This document shows positions 21,367 through 32,830 of a DNA stretch of 64,000 nt, piece after piece. The notes under the pieces were generated by a model. It did no database searches. It was not told where the DNA came from and worked only from the letters and a program-made list of their open reading frames with translations. Within the stretch, counting starts at the first letter, position 1. Each line of letters starts with the position of its first letter. This DNA is from Euclidia mi (taxonomy: Eukaryota > Arthropoda > Insecta > Lepidoptera > Erebidae). Location of the stretch: contig OX123185.2 in NCBI GenBank assembly GCA_944739405.2, positions 4,895,840 to 4,959,839 on the forward strand. The letters are read 5' to 3'. The position numbers and the translations under genes are program-made.

Positions 21367-21598
21367 TGTATTCGTCGCGGCGCGGAGCTGCACCAGGATG
21401 CAGCCGGTCAGCGAGACGGTTGAGTTTTGACTCCGTCGCAGCGTCATTGAATTCTGCGACCAATTACAGCGAGGCGTGCCTTTTGGAAGGGAAGGGATAA
21501 AAGGATCGCTCGTATTTGATACTGCGGTATGCAAAGGAATTTATTAGCTAGGTGTTGACATAATTAATTATCAATAGAATAGATAGATGGCGCTACCA
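21367..21598 (-). repeat. 3' LTR of BEL/Pao element (232 bp)
   Basis: Begins TGTATTCGTCGCGG and ends GGCGCTACCA on the plus strand, so both ends are TG...CA. It differs from the other LTR at only 4 of 232 positions by my count. Confidence 0.95.
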
Positions 21599-21784
21599 TA
21601 TCCCCCCGGCCCTAAAGGGTTGCCTTTAAAAAAAAAATTGAACTTAGCTATGTTGGATGTACTACCGCATGACCCATCAATAGGCTAAGACAGCGATGTG
21701 ATATTAAAATCAATCTAAATTAACTTTAGCGAAACAATTTTAACGAAAACTACAAACTAAATACTTAAAATAAGAGGTAGATCT

Positions 21785-22547
21785 AACTTCAGGCTAGATC
21801 TCACTGGGTTGGAAGCGGACAGAGACGTACAACAGGGCGCACGTGGCTTCCCTTCGCGGTTTTCACGGTAACAACGCGGGTTGTACCGTCTTTGGAAGTA
21901 TGCAGATTCTCTACGATGGCTAATGGCTATAAAAGCGGCGGAGCATTACAAGTATCATGTATTATGACGACCAACGTACCCTCCTGTATAGGGGATGCAG
22001 GATTATTCCATTTGGATCTAGCCTGAAGCTGCTGGAGATTTTCCGCACGCCAGCGCCGCCAGAACGACTGCACGAGTTTATCCAGCAGAGTATGTCTCTG
22101 GAGCAAGCTTGAAGAGTCTGCTTCAGGAGCCGGAAATGACGATAATGGCACTGTGTTCAGAAAATGTGCAGGGCTAAACGCGGATGGTTCTGCAGGGTCA
22201 CTACTCAATGCCATGAGCGGACGCGAGTTGATCAGCGTCTCGACTTGTGCAAGGACAGTTAAAAGCTCTTCGTAAGAGAGGATCTGTTGACCTATAACTT
22301 TGAAGAGATGCGTTTTAATTACATTGAACATGCTTTCCCAACATCCACCAAAATGTGGTGATGCTGGCGGAATAAACTTCCAGTCATTATGATTCATGGA
22401 AAGTTCTTCCTGAAGACGAGTACGATATTCTTCCCTGAGAAACTTATAAAGATAATATATAACACTACAGGCAATGTCATCCATATACAAAGCTGAAGTA
22501 GCAACAGCTGCTGCGGCGGGAAAGTGATCGCCTTCATCAGCGATCAA
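21785..22547 (-). pseudogene. BEL/Pao pol: RT end fused to integrase C-terminus
   Basis: On the minus strand this frame starts inside the reverse transcriptase. It reads IADEGDHFP and then YMDDIACSV, whose Asp pair is the RT active site. Without a break it passes to an integrase C-terminal region: WKFIPPASPHFGGCWES, ETLINSRPL, FSPAHFLN, WRRWRAENLQQLQARSKW. RNase H and the integrase catalytic core should lie between these parts, so a large in-frame deletion joins them near 22,445. After 21,927 the frame is broken. The expected RVVTVKTAKGSHVRPVVRLCPLP ending is still readable in another frame, down to about 21,790. Confidence 0.9.
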
Positions 22548-23176
22548 CTAGCGAACAACTCGTAACGCGTGATATGGGCTAGACTTGAGTCCAAAGCAAA
22601 CACGATTGAACTGATACACGGATAAAGGTTTCTTATTGTCAAAACGATAAAAAATCCGTTGAAATCTACAGTCAGATTCGCAAACGCCGATATTGAGAAA
22701 CATTTGGCGGCAATCAGCTGACAGAGCGATTTGGAAAAGACGAAACTTTATTATGATGTTAAATAAATCAGCCTGTAGATTAGGGCCGGCATGCAAAATG
22801 TTATTAATCGACTGACCCGATGTATTCCTACAACTAGCATCTAAAACCACACGAAGTTTAGTAGAGGTTTTATCTTCGCGAACTACGCCGTGATGCGGGA
22901 TATAATATGAGGGAAGAGAATTGCCCTCGTTTACAACTACACTTAAAAACCTTTATTTAGGTAGTCACGAATGACGTCATTATAGGCGGCGCGTAACTTA
23001 AGTGATGCATCAAGTTTTCGTTCTAAACAGTGAAAACGTCTAAGCGCAGCAGCGTACGAGTCGCTTAACGAATAAGGGTCACCATAGAATGGCAACGCCA
23101 CAACGTATCTGCCACTGTCGTCACGAACAGTGGTAGCGCGGAAATGTTCTTCACACTCGAGATCCTTACGGCTCAT
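22548..23176 (-). pseudogene. BEL/Pao pol: reverse transcriptase N-terminal half
   Basis: Residues from 23,176 read FRATTVRDDSGRYVVALPF, the linker before the BEL RT. After a frameshift near 22,940 the text continues with YYIPHHGVVREDKTSTKLRV, VLDASCRNTSGQS, RLFQIALSADCRQMF, and VCFGLKSSPYHALRVVR. A single in-frame TAG, probably from CAG, separates it from the next segment at 22,548-22,550. It is therefore a broken gene: one frameshift, one stop and one deletion. Confidence 0.88.
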
Positions 23177-23215
23177 CGAGGGCGGTGCGGTAAACTCTTC
23201 CAGCTCCCAAAATCA

Positions 23216-23447
23216 TGTATTCGTCGCGGCGCGGAGCTGCACCATGACGCAGCCGGTCAGCGAGACGGTTGATTTTTGACTCCGTCGCAGCGTCATTGAA
23301 TTCTGCGACCAATTACAGCGAGGCGTGCCTTTTGGAAGGGAAAGGATAAAAGGATCGCTCGTATTTGATACTGCGGTATGCAAAGGAATTTATTAGCTAG
23401 GTGTTGACATAATTAATTATCAATAGAATAGATAGATGGCGCTACCA
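23216..23447 (-). repeat. 5' LTR of BEL/Pao element (232 bp)
   Basis: The same 232 bp as 21,367-21,598. The four differences are two adjacent changes near GCACCA, G/T in GTTGA(G/T)TTTTGAC, and G/A in GGGAA(G/A)GGATAAAAGG. The strand beyond it reads TGATTTTGGGAGCTGGAAG, a possible but unproven primer-binding site. Confidence 0.95.
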
Positions 23448-24234
23448 GTATATGTACCGCATTTAGTAAAAAGCGATTATTTTAATATTACAAACAAACA
23501 CTTCAATTTTATTTATGTGTATAGATAGTAGTAGAATATAATTCATGTATATAGATTCTGAGCGTAGCCTGCTCAGTTTTATAGTCTACTTCTGAAATGG
23601 TAGCAACGGAGCGTCTTGTTTTTATGTGCCGTGATGAAGGCGCCTTTGTCGTGTGTCACAAGTGTAGCTTAAATCTCGTGTGACCCACATTCCACCAAAG
23701 TGTTGCGTAAGTAAGCCATGACACGACACTCGCAAATGACTCAAAATGCTTTAAACTTCGAGATCTTGCTGTCTCTCCTGAAATACGCGATGCTTTGAGG
23801 TATTTTGGAGAAAGTGACATTGATATGATATGAATATTTAAAAATATGTACAGTAAAAATATTAAATTTGTAAAGAACCCTTAGGTACAAATAAAAAACC
23901 TAAACTTTTAATAGATGAGGTGTATCCAGATATTTTTCATATAGGTAGGTATTTGTGAAATGAAATTTATTTTCTATGGAATCCTTATTATAATTATTGA
24001 ATTACATATAATTATACATGTGACTGATATTCTCAGCTTTCGTTATTATAGTTTCATAATAGCAAAACGATTTTATATTGACTTTCTACATGATTTTGTT
24101 GGTCAAGCCGATCCATTCATGCAGTAGGTAGTATGGCTTTACCACTAATAAATATAATTAAGAATTTTAAATATGAGTCTATCGATCTTTCTAGTATGTA
24201 TTCCGTCAGCGACAATATTTTTCTTTTTTCTAAA
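23448..24234. other. No recognised gene
   Basis: AT-rich sequence with no supported coding frame. Confidence 0.55.
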
Positions 24235-24434
24235 AAAGACAACTCCCGCACTAGGAATAAATCCTGTGTCGCGGGGGACTTTACAAACATACAACTAATG
24301 GACACAATGAACACCCAGACTCGAAACAACAATCTGTGGATCACACAAAGTGTTGTCTAGTGTAAGGATCGAACCCACAACACTCGGCGCAGTGTCAAGC
24401 GGCGAGGCGGCCGCTTAAACCACTACGCCAACCT
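24235..24434 (-). mobile_element. SINE E, tRNA-derived
   Basis: On the minus strand GGTTGGCGTAGTGGTTTAAG (A box) and GTTGTGGGTTCGATCCTTAC (B box) are about 40 bp apart. The body GTTTCGAGTCTGGGTGTTCA, then TTGTATGTTTGTAAAGTCCC, and GTGTCGCGGGGG-related words follow. It abuts a 13-bp inverted repeat (TAATAGATGCACA, 24,435-24,447 and 24,473-24,485). Confidence 0.8.
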
Positions 24435-24485
24435 TAATAGATGCACATAATCAAACGCAGTTTGGTACGCGGTGTGCATCTATTA

Positions 24486-25086
24486 TGTAGCAAAGCTAAA
24501 AGCGCAGATATCGGTCAGCGTGCCCCTAAACGCCATTAAATATTCGTGTGTGTCCAACATCCAGCGCAAGTTGGACGACATGTCCACTGTTTAGACCGGT
24601 GGCTAGTGATGGCCGGTAACGAACTATGTGCGGCGTACGAGATGCTGAAAGCTCATTCAAATACAATTATCTCGGTACTAAAATGGTTGTACACAAGCAT
24701 ATGAACTGAAAGCACTGCATTTTCAGCCTTAAACGTGCTAAAGTGGTTCGTGCATTGATGAACACCAGAAAATAAGAGAGGCGAAGATGAAGGGAAAAAG
24801 AACGAAAGGCATAAGACTTGCTCATCTGTGAGTGAGTAGGAAAGAGATATTGTATTTTATTTTAATATTCCATGATATAAGGACACTGCGAGATTCGAGA
24901 TGGTTAATTCATGTGGAAACCACTAACGCTCTATCACTGATTAAGCCCCAAATTAATCATTACCTCACTCTCTAAATAACCAACTAAATACTCCAATAAA
25001 TAAACAGATTATAAGATGAGCTTATTTAAGTTTACAAATAATAATTCAATTTTACAGTTTTACCACGTGCATTGACATATTATACT
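24486..25086. other. No recognised gene
   Basis: No coding frame, repeat partner or RNA gene that I can support. Confidence 0.5.
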
Positions 25087-25462
25087 TTCTTCTTTCTCTT
25101 AGCGTTATCCCAGTTTCAATCTGGGGTCCGCTTTCTAGTCTAACCGGATTTGGCTGAATATTAGCTTTTCCACGGAGCGACTGCCTGCCTGACCTCCGCA
25201 ACCCGAAGGGATAGCGATATTCCATGGTTTAGACTAGTGTCAGTTTATTTAGAAGGTACTGACGCCCTGTAACGACTGTCAAAGATCTTCATGACAACCG
25301 GGACCGACGGCTTAACGTGCTCTCCGAGGCACGGGACAAGCGATAATTAACAATTCAATACGCACATAACTCCGAAAAGTCATTGGTGCGCGCCGTGGAT
25401 TCGAACCCGATACCCTCTGCATGGCAGTCTGTTGGTATATCCACTCGGCTATCGCCGCCTCA
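25087..25462 (-). mobile_element. SINE A, full-length copy
   Basis: The best copy of the family. On the minus strand TGAGGCGGCGATAGCCGAGT (A box TAGCCGAGTGG) leads through ATCGGGTTCGAATCCACGGC (B box) and GCCTCGGAGAGCACGTTAAG. The body continues with GGAATATCGCTATCCCTTCG and GTCAGGCAGGCAGTCGCTCC, and it ends GGGATAACGCTAAGAGAAAG. The head resembles a tRNA gene; the 3' end is GAA-rich. Confidence 0.92.
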
Positions 25463-26160
25463 TATTATACTTTAGTACATATATATCGATGGTGCTATCA
25501 CATATTTTCTTAAGGAATACTTTTATCGTATTAATCATAGCATTCAGTCAATTACCTACTGAGACAGAATTTTGAGTTGTACATCATATTTCAAACATCG
25601 CATGTAATATTTTAAAGGAGCGTGCGAAGTAGCTATCAGTTAGTATGTCAAGTAGTGGTGTGTTGAACGAGCTCATAAGCGAGGATAGCGACCGATACGT
25701 TAGCGGGATCAGCGGGACTGGACCACGGCGATACCACTCACAATTTATGAGCCGTTTTCAGCCAACTCTGATTTATATAAAACATTAACAAAGAATGACA
25801 AATACTGGGTGGAGGAATAAGGGTACTGTGTTATAATTATGTCAGTGGAGCTAAAGTGAAATAAGAGGGCAGACGTATACTTACGTAAGAAGCTTGGTAA
25901 CAAGGTAATCTTGTGATGACACTGTTACACTACATGTGATTGCGCAGTAAGTTTTCTTCTTAGATTATATAACTACGTTTTCTTCCACAACGAAACTTTG
26001 TCGTTTTTGGTGTAGTTGACAGTTATAATTAATGATTGTCAAATATTTATATTGGTAGTAAATTGCATAATTATATATTATCAATAATAATTCATCTTTC
26101 ACACCTAAAAATATACACCTTGTTATTATTTACCTACTTTTTCTACAATCGCAAGAGTAC
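25463..26160. other. No recognised gene
   Basis: No supported coding frame or repeat partner. Confidence 0.55.
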
Positions 26161-26475
26161 TTTTTTTTTTATAACATTAGGCGGCAAACGAGCAGACGGA
26201 TCGCCTAATGGTAAGCGATTATCGCCGCCCATGGACACAAGCAACACCACAGGAGTCACAAGTGCGTTGCCGCCCCTTGGAGTTGGGAAAAGGGATAGGA
26301 TGAGGAGTGGGATGAGGGAGAAGGAATAGGGGATAGGGCCATCGGCACTCTCACTCACCGTACGAAACGCAACAGTTTAGGTACTGTTTCTTTACGTCGA
26401 TTTTCCGTGAGAGTGTAGTACTTCCCCGGTCGAGCCGGCATGAATGCATGCTGTAATCAGCAAGGCTCTACTACC
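26161..26475. repeat. Repeat M, long copy
   Basis: A T10 run, then AGGCGGCAAACGAGCAGACG, TAATGGTAAGCGATTATCGC, CAACACCACAGGAGTCACAA, GTGCGTTGCCGCCCCTTGG, and AGCAAGGCTCTACTACC. The wording is that of a very abundant lepidopteran short repeat; the partial copy is at 19,067-19,243. The 97-codon plus frame over it is not a gene. Confidence 0.8.
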
Positions 26476-27084
26476 GTAAAAAATTGGCAAGATCTCTATA
26501 ATTGTGCCATATATTTATTATATAAATACCTACGTATAGGTACCTATTTTTGTAGCAGATAAGACTACAAGCATCTGCATTGCACTGAGTCGGCAAGACG
26601 ACAAGGAAAGGTCATGTCAGAACGGCTTTCTCCGTAATTTATTTTATTTATTTAATTAATTACATAGGCGGACGCATTCTTAACCACACAACCCTAGAAC
26701 GTCAGCAAGAATGTAGAATGGTATGCTACTGATGACACGCTGTCCTAAACTAAAAGATAAATTTCATTCGACATAAACTTATGTTTAATGAAAAATCACA
26801 TCTTTTCACAGACGAATGCAAATGGAATTCTACAGAGGTGAGACCAATCAAAAGGAACTTTATAACTTAACGTTATATACAAGTATTGCGTGATATTAAA
26901 AATACCTGTCTCTAAGGCGCCAAATCGCCAAAATGGTCTCGAGTTTAAATCCACGCCACCACCAACAGAATTTTCAAAGCAAAGTGCATATAAACTTGTA
27001 AAATATCGATCGTTTGCGTAAGGTGTTCTACTTGAACATCATAAAAAATATTCATGTTCGACATTTCTCCATACAAAGTTCCGC
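26476..27084. other. No recognised gene
   Basis: No supported feature. A weak B-box-like CGAGTTTAAATCCACGCC near 26,940 stands alone. Confidence 0.5.
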
Positions 27085-27170
27085 AAAGACGTGAAGTCTG
27101 CGAACCCACAGTTGACCAGCGTGGTGGACTACAGCCTGACTCTTCTCTTGATGAGAAGACGCCTGTGTCC
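27085..27170 (+). mobile_element. SINE B fragment
   Basis: GTGAAGTCTGCGAACCCACA, TTGACCAGCGTGGTGGACTA, and GAGAAGACGCCTGTGTCCAG follow SINE B order in the sense direction. Both the head and the triplet tail are missing. Confidence 0.65.
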
Positions 27171-27911
27171 AGTAGTGTGGGAGTTTATAGACAGGACAAA
27201 TATTATTGTAATTGAAAACTAAATTAGATAAATTAAATACCTAAACTTGTAGCATTTAACCTTACGGCTTGAACAACATTTATACAGATAGTGAGTCAGT
27301 CTTTGATAGATTGTTATCACACGCTTTCAATCTCTCTATAACCTACTTTAACGCTAAACAGCTTTAAATACTATACCGTGGAGATTATTCATTCATGAAA
27401 TAGACAGCTAGGCGTAAACACTGTTGTAATTAGTGCCTTCTGGAATAAAAGGAAAACCAATCAAATATATTATAATAAGATTATAACAATACGTATTTGT
27501 TAATTAATTTACTCACATTCAATATCAAATATTATATACTTACCATATTCATCTTGCAGCTGCAATTCAGATGCAGATTCGTCAGACCTTTGCAAAACTA
27601 CAGTATCTACCAACGATCTTGTCAATATCAATCAAACGAGCTTAAACATGATTAGGTTTCGTCGTTCTAATAGAAAGTAGTCTTAGCGTATATGCAGCTC
27701 TATCATCAGATCGCCAGGGCCTGATGATAGACAGTCATCCAGCACCAAGTTCCTAGTAAAGACGAATCAATTACTACGTATATAACCTTACCTGTAAGAA
27801 TACTTGACCCACCTAGTCACAGAATCTTGCTTCAGCGTCATGTAGCCTACATTGTAAGGAACCTATAGAATCAATTGTCATCTCGTAAAATTTTACGCAG
27901 GGACCGTTTTT
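27171..27911. other. No recognised gene
   Basis: No supported coding frame. The 27,680-27,735 stretch contains CATCAGATCGCCAGGGCCTGATGAT, an imperfect inverted repeat. Confidence 0.5.
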
Positions 27912-28598
27912 AGGGTTCCGTAGTCCACAAGGAACCCTTATAGTTTCGTCATGTCCGTCGAAAGTCAAGGCTGATATTTGACATAAATATAGCCATAAGA
28001 TATTGCAACAAAACTGTAGAATAAAATTTAGGAAAATATTTTTTTAAGGGTATCTCCGCTACATATATAGCGGGATTAAATTTTTTTTTTGGTTGAGTAC
28101 CCCATTATGTGGGGTATCGTTGGATAGGTTTCAAAAAAATATTATTAGGTTGCTCAAATCATTTCGATTAAGTGATTTCGATTAAGTGATTGGTTTGTCA
28201 AATATCAAGCTTTGAAGTGAAAATAAATTTTATACTCAAGTATCCCCACCCCCCCTCTGCCGTCTAAACTATTCATTTGGAAGAGGTGAAAAAAATCACT
28301 AATGTAGTAAATATAACGATTTTAAAAGGAAAACTATTACGGCTAAGTAGACATCACTAGTTTACGAGTAATCGTCGTTTAACTTATAAATACCTATTTC
28401 TATGAGTTTACATTGGGAGCGCTGGCTTAATCTTAAAGATATACGTACTTTGGTATGTAATCTACCACGGGGTACAATGTGGTCCCGTTTTTAGTCCCAT
28501 GTGAAACAGAAGTTATTATCAATAATGGCCATTATGGGCAACTACGGAACCCTACATTGCGCGTGGCCCGACACGTACTTGGCCGGTTTTTCTTTTAG
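27912..28598 (+). repeat. Repeat G with 12-bp terminal inverted repeats
   Basis: AGGGTTCCGTAG at 27,912-27,923 is the reverse complement of CTACGGAACCCT at 28,542-28,553. The end continues CATTGCGCGTGGCCCGACAC then GTACTTGGCCGG. The roughly 690-bp interior is non-coding and holds a tandem 15-mer (TTTCGATTAAGTGAT twice near 28,165). Repeat P shares the GGAACCCTTATAG-type start. Confidence 0.65.
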
Positions 28599-30221
28599 TA
28601 GATAACATTTGTATAGTCAGAGATGCCAGTGTTTTGACAAAAATCATAAAACATTCAAACGTGTCGTAGTCACCTTAGTAGTAATGTTGTAGGTATTGAC
28701 AAGTGTTTTCTGTACCTGTGTGTTAGATTGCACCATAGTACTACCACAGTCAAATAATCCATACAGTCGTTCGACGAACGCGTCTAGACGGGTCAATCGT
28801 GCGGGGGGCAAGAGGTGAGACGCGGGAAGAGCGGTACCTACTTACGTATGTCGCCTTAGTTCCCAACTAGGTACATATTTTTGGGGGCTGGTGCGTGCTT
28901 ATTTTTTGTTCGTTACTTATTTATTTGCTTATGAATATTAATTTAGATGCTGCATACGACTTGTACTGTGAGACATTGCAATGCTTTATGCTGCTTAAAG
29001 ATTTAAAGAAATAAGGATTTAAAAAATCTGCGATTTCATCAATTTACTTACACCAAAAAATAAAATTTCATTAATTATAATTAAGTATTTAAATTATTTT
29101 GAAATGTATTTACCTATAACCACTTAAAATAATATGCACGTACCTACTAATCTACGGACATTTTACGATATCTCATGTTTGGCCCAGTCACAGAATAAAG
29201 TAGTAATTACTGTGCGTAAACAACAAGGCAGACGTAAGAAATATGCGTTTTAAGGAAATATTCGATTCAAGTGTGATTTTAATTTCTTGCAATAAGTACC
29301 TAGTATTTTCGTATTAGGTAAGTACCTATCACATATTATTATGTATCTTGGTAACGGCGCGGCTTAGCTCAAAAATAACCATATTTTTGGCCCCCTTTTA
29401 TAAACCCCACACATGTTCTCCGTAACCTCATAGCCCGGAGACCCATCCAGTAAATGACCGTGGTATCTATTGCTTTACCTTGATGTGGTTTGCACGAAAA
29501 TAAATCTGCAAAATACTTCATATCGATATAGGTTCTGCAAGCTGATCCCACGGTTACCCATCTATTAAACGACCGCTATGTCAATCGCTTTATTTTAACT
29601 TGGTTTGTATGATAAAGACCAAATGAAAAATACTTCATATTCTTAACCGCCTCCCACGACACCTGTGGGATGAAATAGGTGCTGACCGTGTATGCAAAGC
29701 TGTCACCGCACGAAAAAATGCTAACTGTTTTATAATAATTATTTATCGTTAATTATTGTAATATAATAAATAAGTGATTTACAGTATAATATTCATGTAA
29801 CGTAGCAATTGTTTTATTTTTCTATAATAAATAGGCGGTATTTGAATAAGTAGGTATTGTTTAAATGTGGCAGTCCTATCCTCCTTACCCTTGTCTAGAC
29901 GTTGTCGGCTTTTTCTTCGAGATCAAAGGCGTCAAACTACTGTATGCTCTTTATACTGTGGTACTACTGTAACACATTTTAAGCAAACTTCAGACTACCT
30001 CTGCTAGTGCAACAAATTGAGCATACAGATCAAAATAAAAAGAAAATATGTAAAATATATATAGGTAGTATGCAAAACGAAAAAATGTTGAATGGACTGA
30101 AAATTGAATAAATTGAACGCCGCGCTCAGATTTTCTCGCTGGCTTCTAAGATAGAGGAGATGTCGACAGACTTTTATAAACCTACTTGTTGGCAGCTTTA
30201 GAATAAATCACTTGCAGGGAT
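28599..30221. other. No gene; diverged 113-bp tandem duplication at 29,440-29,640
   Basis: GACCCATCCAGTAAATGACC ... AAAATACTTCATAT (29,440-29,525) is repeated in diverged form as TACCCATCTATTAAACGACC ... AAAATACTTCATAT (29,553-29,640). After it comes CCTCCCACGACACCTGTGGG, vaguely like SINE C. The rest is AT-rich without a supported gene. Confidence 0.5.
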
Positions 30222-31001
30222 TTTTTGTCGCGAGTCAGAGACTTAGAGATCTGCCTAATGAGACGCCGGTATTTTGGCATGTCGTCGGCGGATAGCAGAA
30301 GCATCCTACGCATCCTTTCCTTCATGAGCTCGAGGGTCGGACCAGAGATTTTATTGGCTCTTTTCGTCGTTTTGGGCTTAAAGAATCTCAAGCACGTTGT
30401 ATGGACAGCGTCCACGAACCTGTCACTGAAGTCGTCCACATCTACGCACTGTCCCAGGCATACAAAGCGGTTTCGCAGTTTAAGCTGAAAGCTCTCGGGG
30501 TTTTGGATTTGAAATGGTGCTGGTCGGAGCGTGGACTTTAACAATCTCGACTCGACCGTTCGAGGCTGGGACTAATACTCAATGTGCCTCTTACCATTCG
30601 GTGATCGCTGCCCGCTTTAAGCGATTTGATCACGGAGACACCATTGAATATTTGCCTCTTCGTCGACGTGATGAAGTCGATCTCGTTTTTGGTAGCACCG
30701 TCTGGACTTATCCAGGTCCACTTGCGACATTCGTGCTTTTTGAAGAAGGACTTCGTCATGAAGAGTCCTTCCTTCTCCGTGAAGCTAGCCAGCAAGTGAC
30801 CGCGCGAGTTCCGATGTCCATATCCAAATTGCCCCACTCTCAGCTCATCACCGTTTCGTTTGCCTAGTTTCGCGTTTAAATCTCCCATGACAACTGTGTA
30901 ATGGGTTTTGAAGCCATGTATAGCCCGAGACATGTCCTCATACATAGCTTCTACCTCCTCATCGGGGTGCGTCGAGGTCGGAGCGTAGACCTGTATGACC
31001 T
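30222..31001 (-). pseudogene. RTE-type LINE, endonuclease part only
   Basis: On the minus strand it reads LKVIQVYAPTSTHPDEEVEA, then GDLNAKLG, NEIDFITST, SDHRMVRG and on into the linker. It ends at a point equal to about 14,456 of the larger copy. RT and the 3' tail are missing. It preserves about 10 endonuclease residues upstream of where the other copy is truncated. Relative to that copy, an extra TCGAC-type 5-bp duplication at about 30,548-30,558 shifts the frame, splitting it into two frames (30,182-30,544 and 30,538-30,945). Confidence 0.9.
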
Positions 31002-31052
31002 TTAACGAATATATATCTTTTAGATACTCTGAGTATCAGGTACTAGATATAT

Positions 31053-31288
31053 CATCATCATCAGCCTTTATCAGTCCACTGCTGGACTAAGCCTCTCCTT
31101 TGAAAGGAGGAATTGGCCTATTATACCACGCTGGCCAAACGGGTTGGTATAGGGTTTGTATCAAGTTTTCCTTCTCTTACAGTGCTGTTTTCTGCATATA
31201 ATGCTCCCTCTGTCGGCTCTTTCGACACCCATGGGATGATATGGGGTGGTGACAATCCGTATTCTTAATCCGTCACCACACGGATAGA
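31053..31288 (-). mobile_element. SINE C with perfect 11-bp target duplication
   Basis: ACTAGATATAT flanks it at 31,042-31,052 and 31,289-31,299. Read on the plus strand it runs CATCATCATCAGCCTTTATC, AGTCCACTGCTGGACTAAGC, GGTTGGTATAGGGTTTGTAT, ACCCATGGGATGATATGGGG, and CGTCACCACACGG. The GAT-triplet 3' end is on the minus strand, as in the RTE LINE. Confidence 0.95.
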
Positions 31289-31372
31289 ACTAGATATATG
31301 CCCTTAGTAAAATAAGACCCCAAGCTTTCATTGGAAAGTTAAGTACTTAAACTTACCTTGTCAGATATCATT

Positions 31373-31651
31373 TGACGACCGGTTGGTGTAGCGGGAGAGT
31401 AAGCGACTGCTACGCCGAAGGTCGTGGGTTCGATTCCCGCTCAAGTCAAACATTTGTGTGCATGAACATGGATATTTGTCTTGGTCTGGGTGTTTCTATG
31501 TATCATATGTATGTATTTACAAAAAAAAATTATATATATGTATGTTTATCCATTATCTAGTACCCATAGTACAAGCTCTGCTTAGTTTGGGTTGCTAGAT
31601 GGTGCTAGATGGTGTTGTGTGAATGTGGTAGAATATTATTATTATTATTAT
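31373..31651 (+). mobile_element. SINE E, tRNA-derived, with (ATT)n tail
   Basis: GGTTGGTGTAGCGGGAGAGT (A box region) and TCGTGGGTTCGATTCCCGCT (B box) are tRNA-spaced. GTGCATGAACATGGATATTT then GGTCTGGGTGTTTC form the body, and an ATT microsatellite ends it. Same family as 24,235-24,434. It is not a functional tRNA: no acceptor stem pairs across the ends. Confidence 0.85.
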
Positions 31652-32256
31652 CTGTGTGTCTCTATCTTCATGTGTAAAATATCGTTAATTCGTACACAAC
31701 AGTATCACAAGCCATTGCTATTTTCATGTATCTAGGCATTGACATATACTACTATTCAAATCAATGAATCTAGGCTTAAACTTCACATCATTTTAACCTG
31801 CTGTTATATTAATTCTACGCTCAGATTACAAAATGAAGATGAATTTAGTGCCATAAATTAGAAATACATATATCAGCTTACAAAGGATACTTTCATCTCT
31901 TTAACCAAACATCCAGGCCCAAAAATGTGTGAAAGCGTACATGACTCCTTTTAAGCTTTGATACTTTAATAAAAGTACATGTAAGGTTTATGATTACCTA
32001 AGCCTACGTATGCTTTAAAGAGCTTTTATTAACTTCATGTAAAGATCGTGTGTCATTCAGTTATACATACTCGTATGACGTTATGTGTCTGTATATCTCT
32101 GAACAGGCAAACAGAAATGTATTATATCAATATTTCGTCACCTTTGAGTAACATGTAGAAGTGAGGGAACGTACCACTATCTACTAAGAAGCTAGCTTGC
32201 CCTGGTAAGAACTTTGCATTAATAGACCAGGGTAGATAATTTTTAAAACGAAGTTA
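31652..32256. other. No recognised gene
   Basis: AT-rich with no supported feature. Confidence 0.55.
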
Positions 32257-32830
32257 AATTATAGTAGGATGAAACCCATTGGAGAAGGAAGAGAATATGT
32301 CAAAAATTTAAGGGATAATAAATTACGGTCGATGTGAGTTCGGGAAGTGAGAAGAGATGGGGTTGCGATTTTAAGGGTAAAAAAGTGTTTTTCTCGATTG
32401 TCGGTAAAACTACAAGTTCTATGGAAAAAACCTAAATGGCAAAGTTGAAGATAATAAAAAGATCTACAACTTTTGTATTTACACTTTATTCACATAATGT
32501 CCAAATTTACATATGTGAAAAATTCAAATAGCCAAGTTTTTCGTTTTTCGTTCGTTTCGTTCTTGGTTATTTAAATTTTTCACATAAATTTTGACATTAT
32601 GTGAATAAAGTGTAAATACAAAAGTTGTAGATCTTTTTATTATCTACAACTTTGCCAAGTAAGTTTTTTCCGTAGGACTTGTAGTTTTGCCGACAATCGA
32701 GAAAACCCCTTTTTATCCTTAAAATCGCAACCCCATCCACTGCCCGACCTCACATCGACCGTAATTTATTTTCCCTTAAATTTTTGACATATTCTCTTCC
32801 TACTCCAATGGGTTTCATCCTACTATAATT
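32257..32830. mobile_element. 574-bp foldback element
   Basis: AATTATAGTAGGATGAAACC at the left end is inverted at the right end (32,811-32,830). The two arms, each about 275 bp, pair along their whole length with about 93% identity by eye. The unpaired centre is only about 25 bases (TTTTTCGTTTTTCGTTCGTT). A transcript would make one long hairpin. No coding capacity and no clear target duplication were seen. Confidence 0.95.

Larger units (their letters stand above)
21367..23447 (-). mobile_element. BEL/Pao LTR retrotransposon, internally deleted
   Basis: Two 232-bp direct repeats bound about 1.6 kb encoding BEL/Pao pol fragments on the minus strand. Next to the 3' LTR is a purine-rich tract (minus strand GGGCCGGGGGGATA) of the kind that primes plus-strand synthesis. 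The bases flanking the two outer ends (CTGCA and GTATA) do not match, so no target duplication is evident. Most of gag, protease, RNase H and integrase is absent. Confidence 0.92.

Noticed and set aside
25380..25462. Possible tRNA gene on the minus strand
   Set aside because: It is the head of SINE A, which recurs with the same body at 15,473 and elsewhere.
26036..26329. 97-codon plus-strand frame
   Set aside because: It spans repeat M and low-complexity poly(T), a known non-coding repeat type.
31373..31447. Possible tRNA gene
   Set aside because: A and B boxes are present but no acceptor or anticodon stem closes, and the sequence continues as a SINE with a body and ATT tail.
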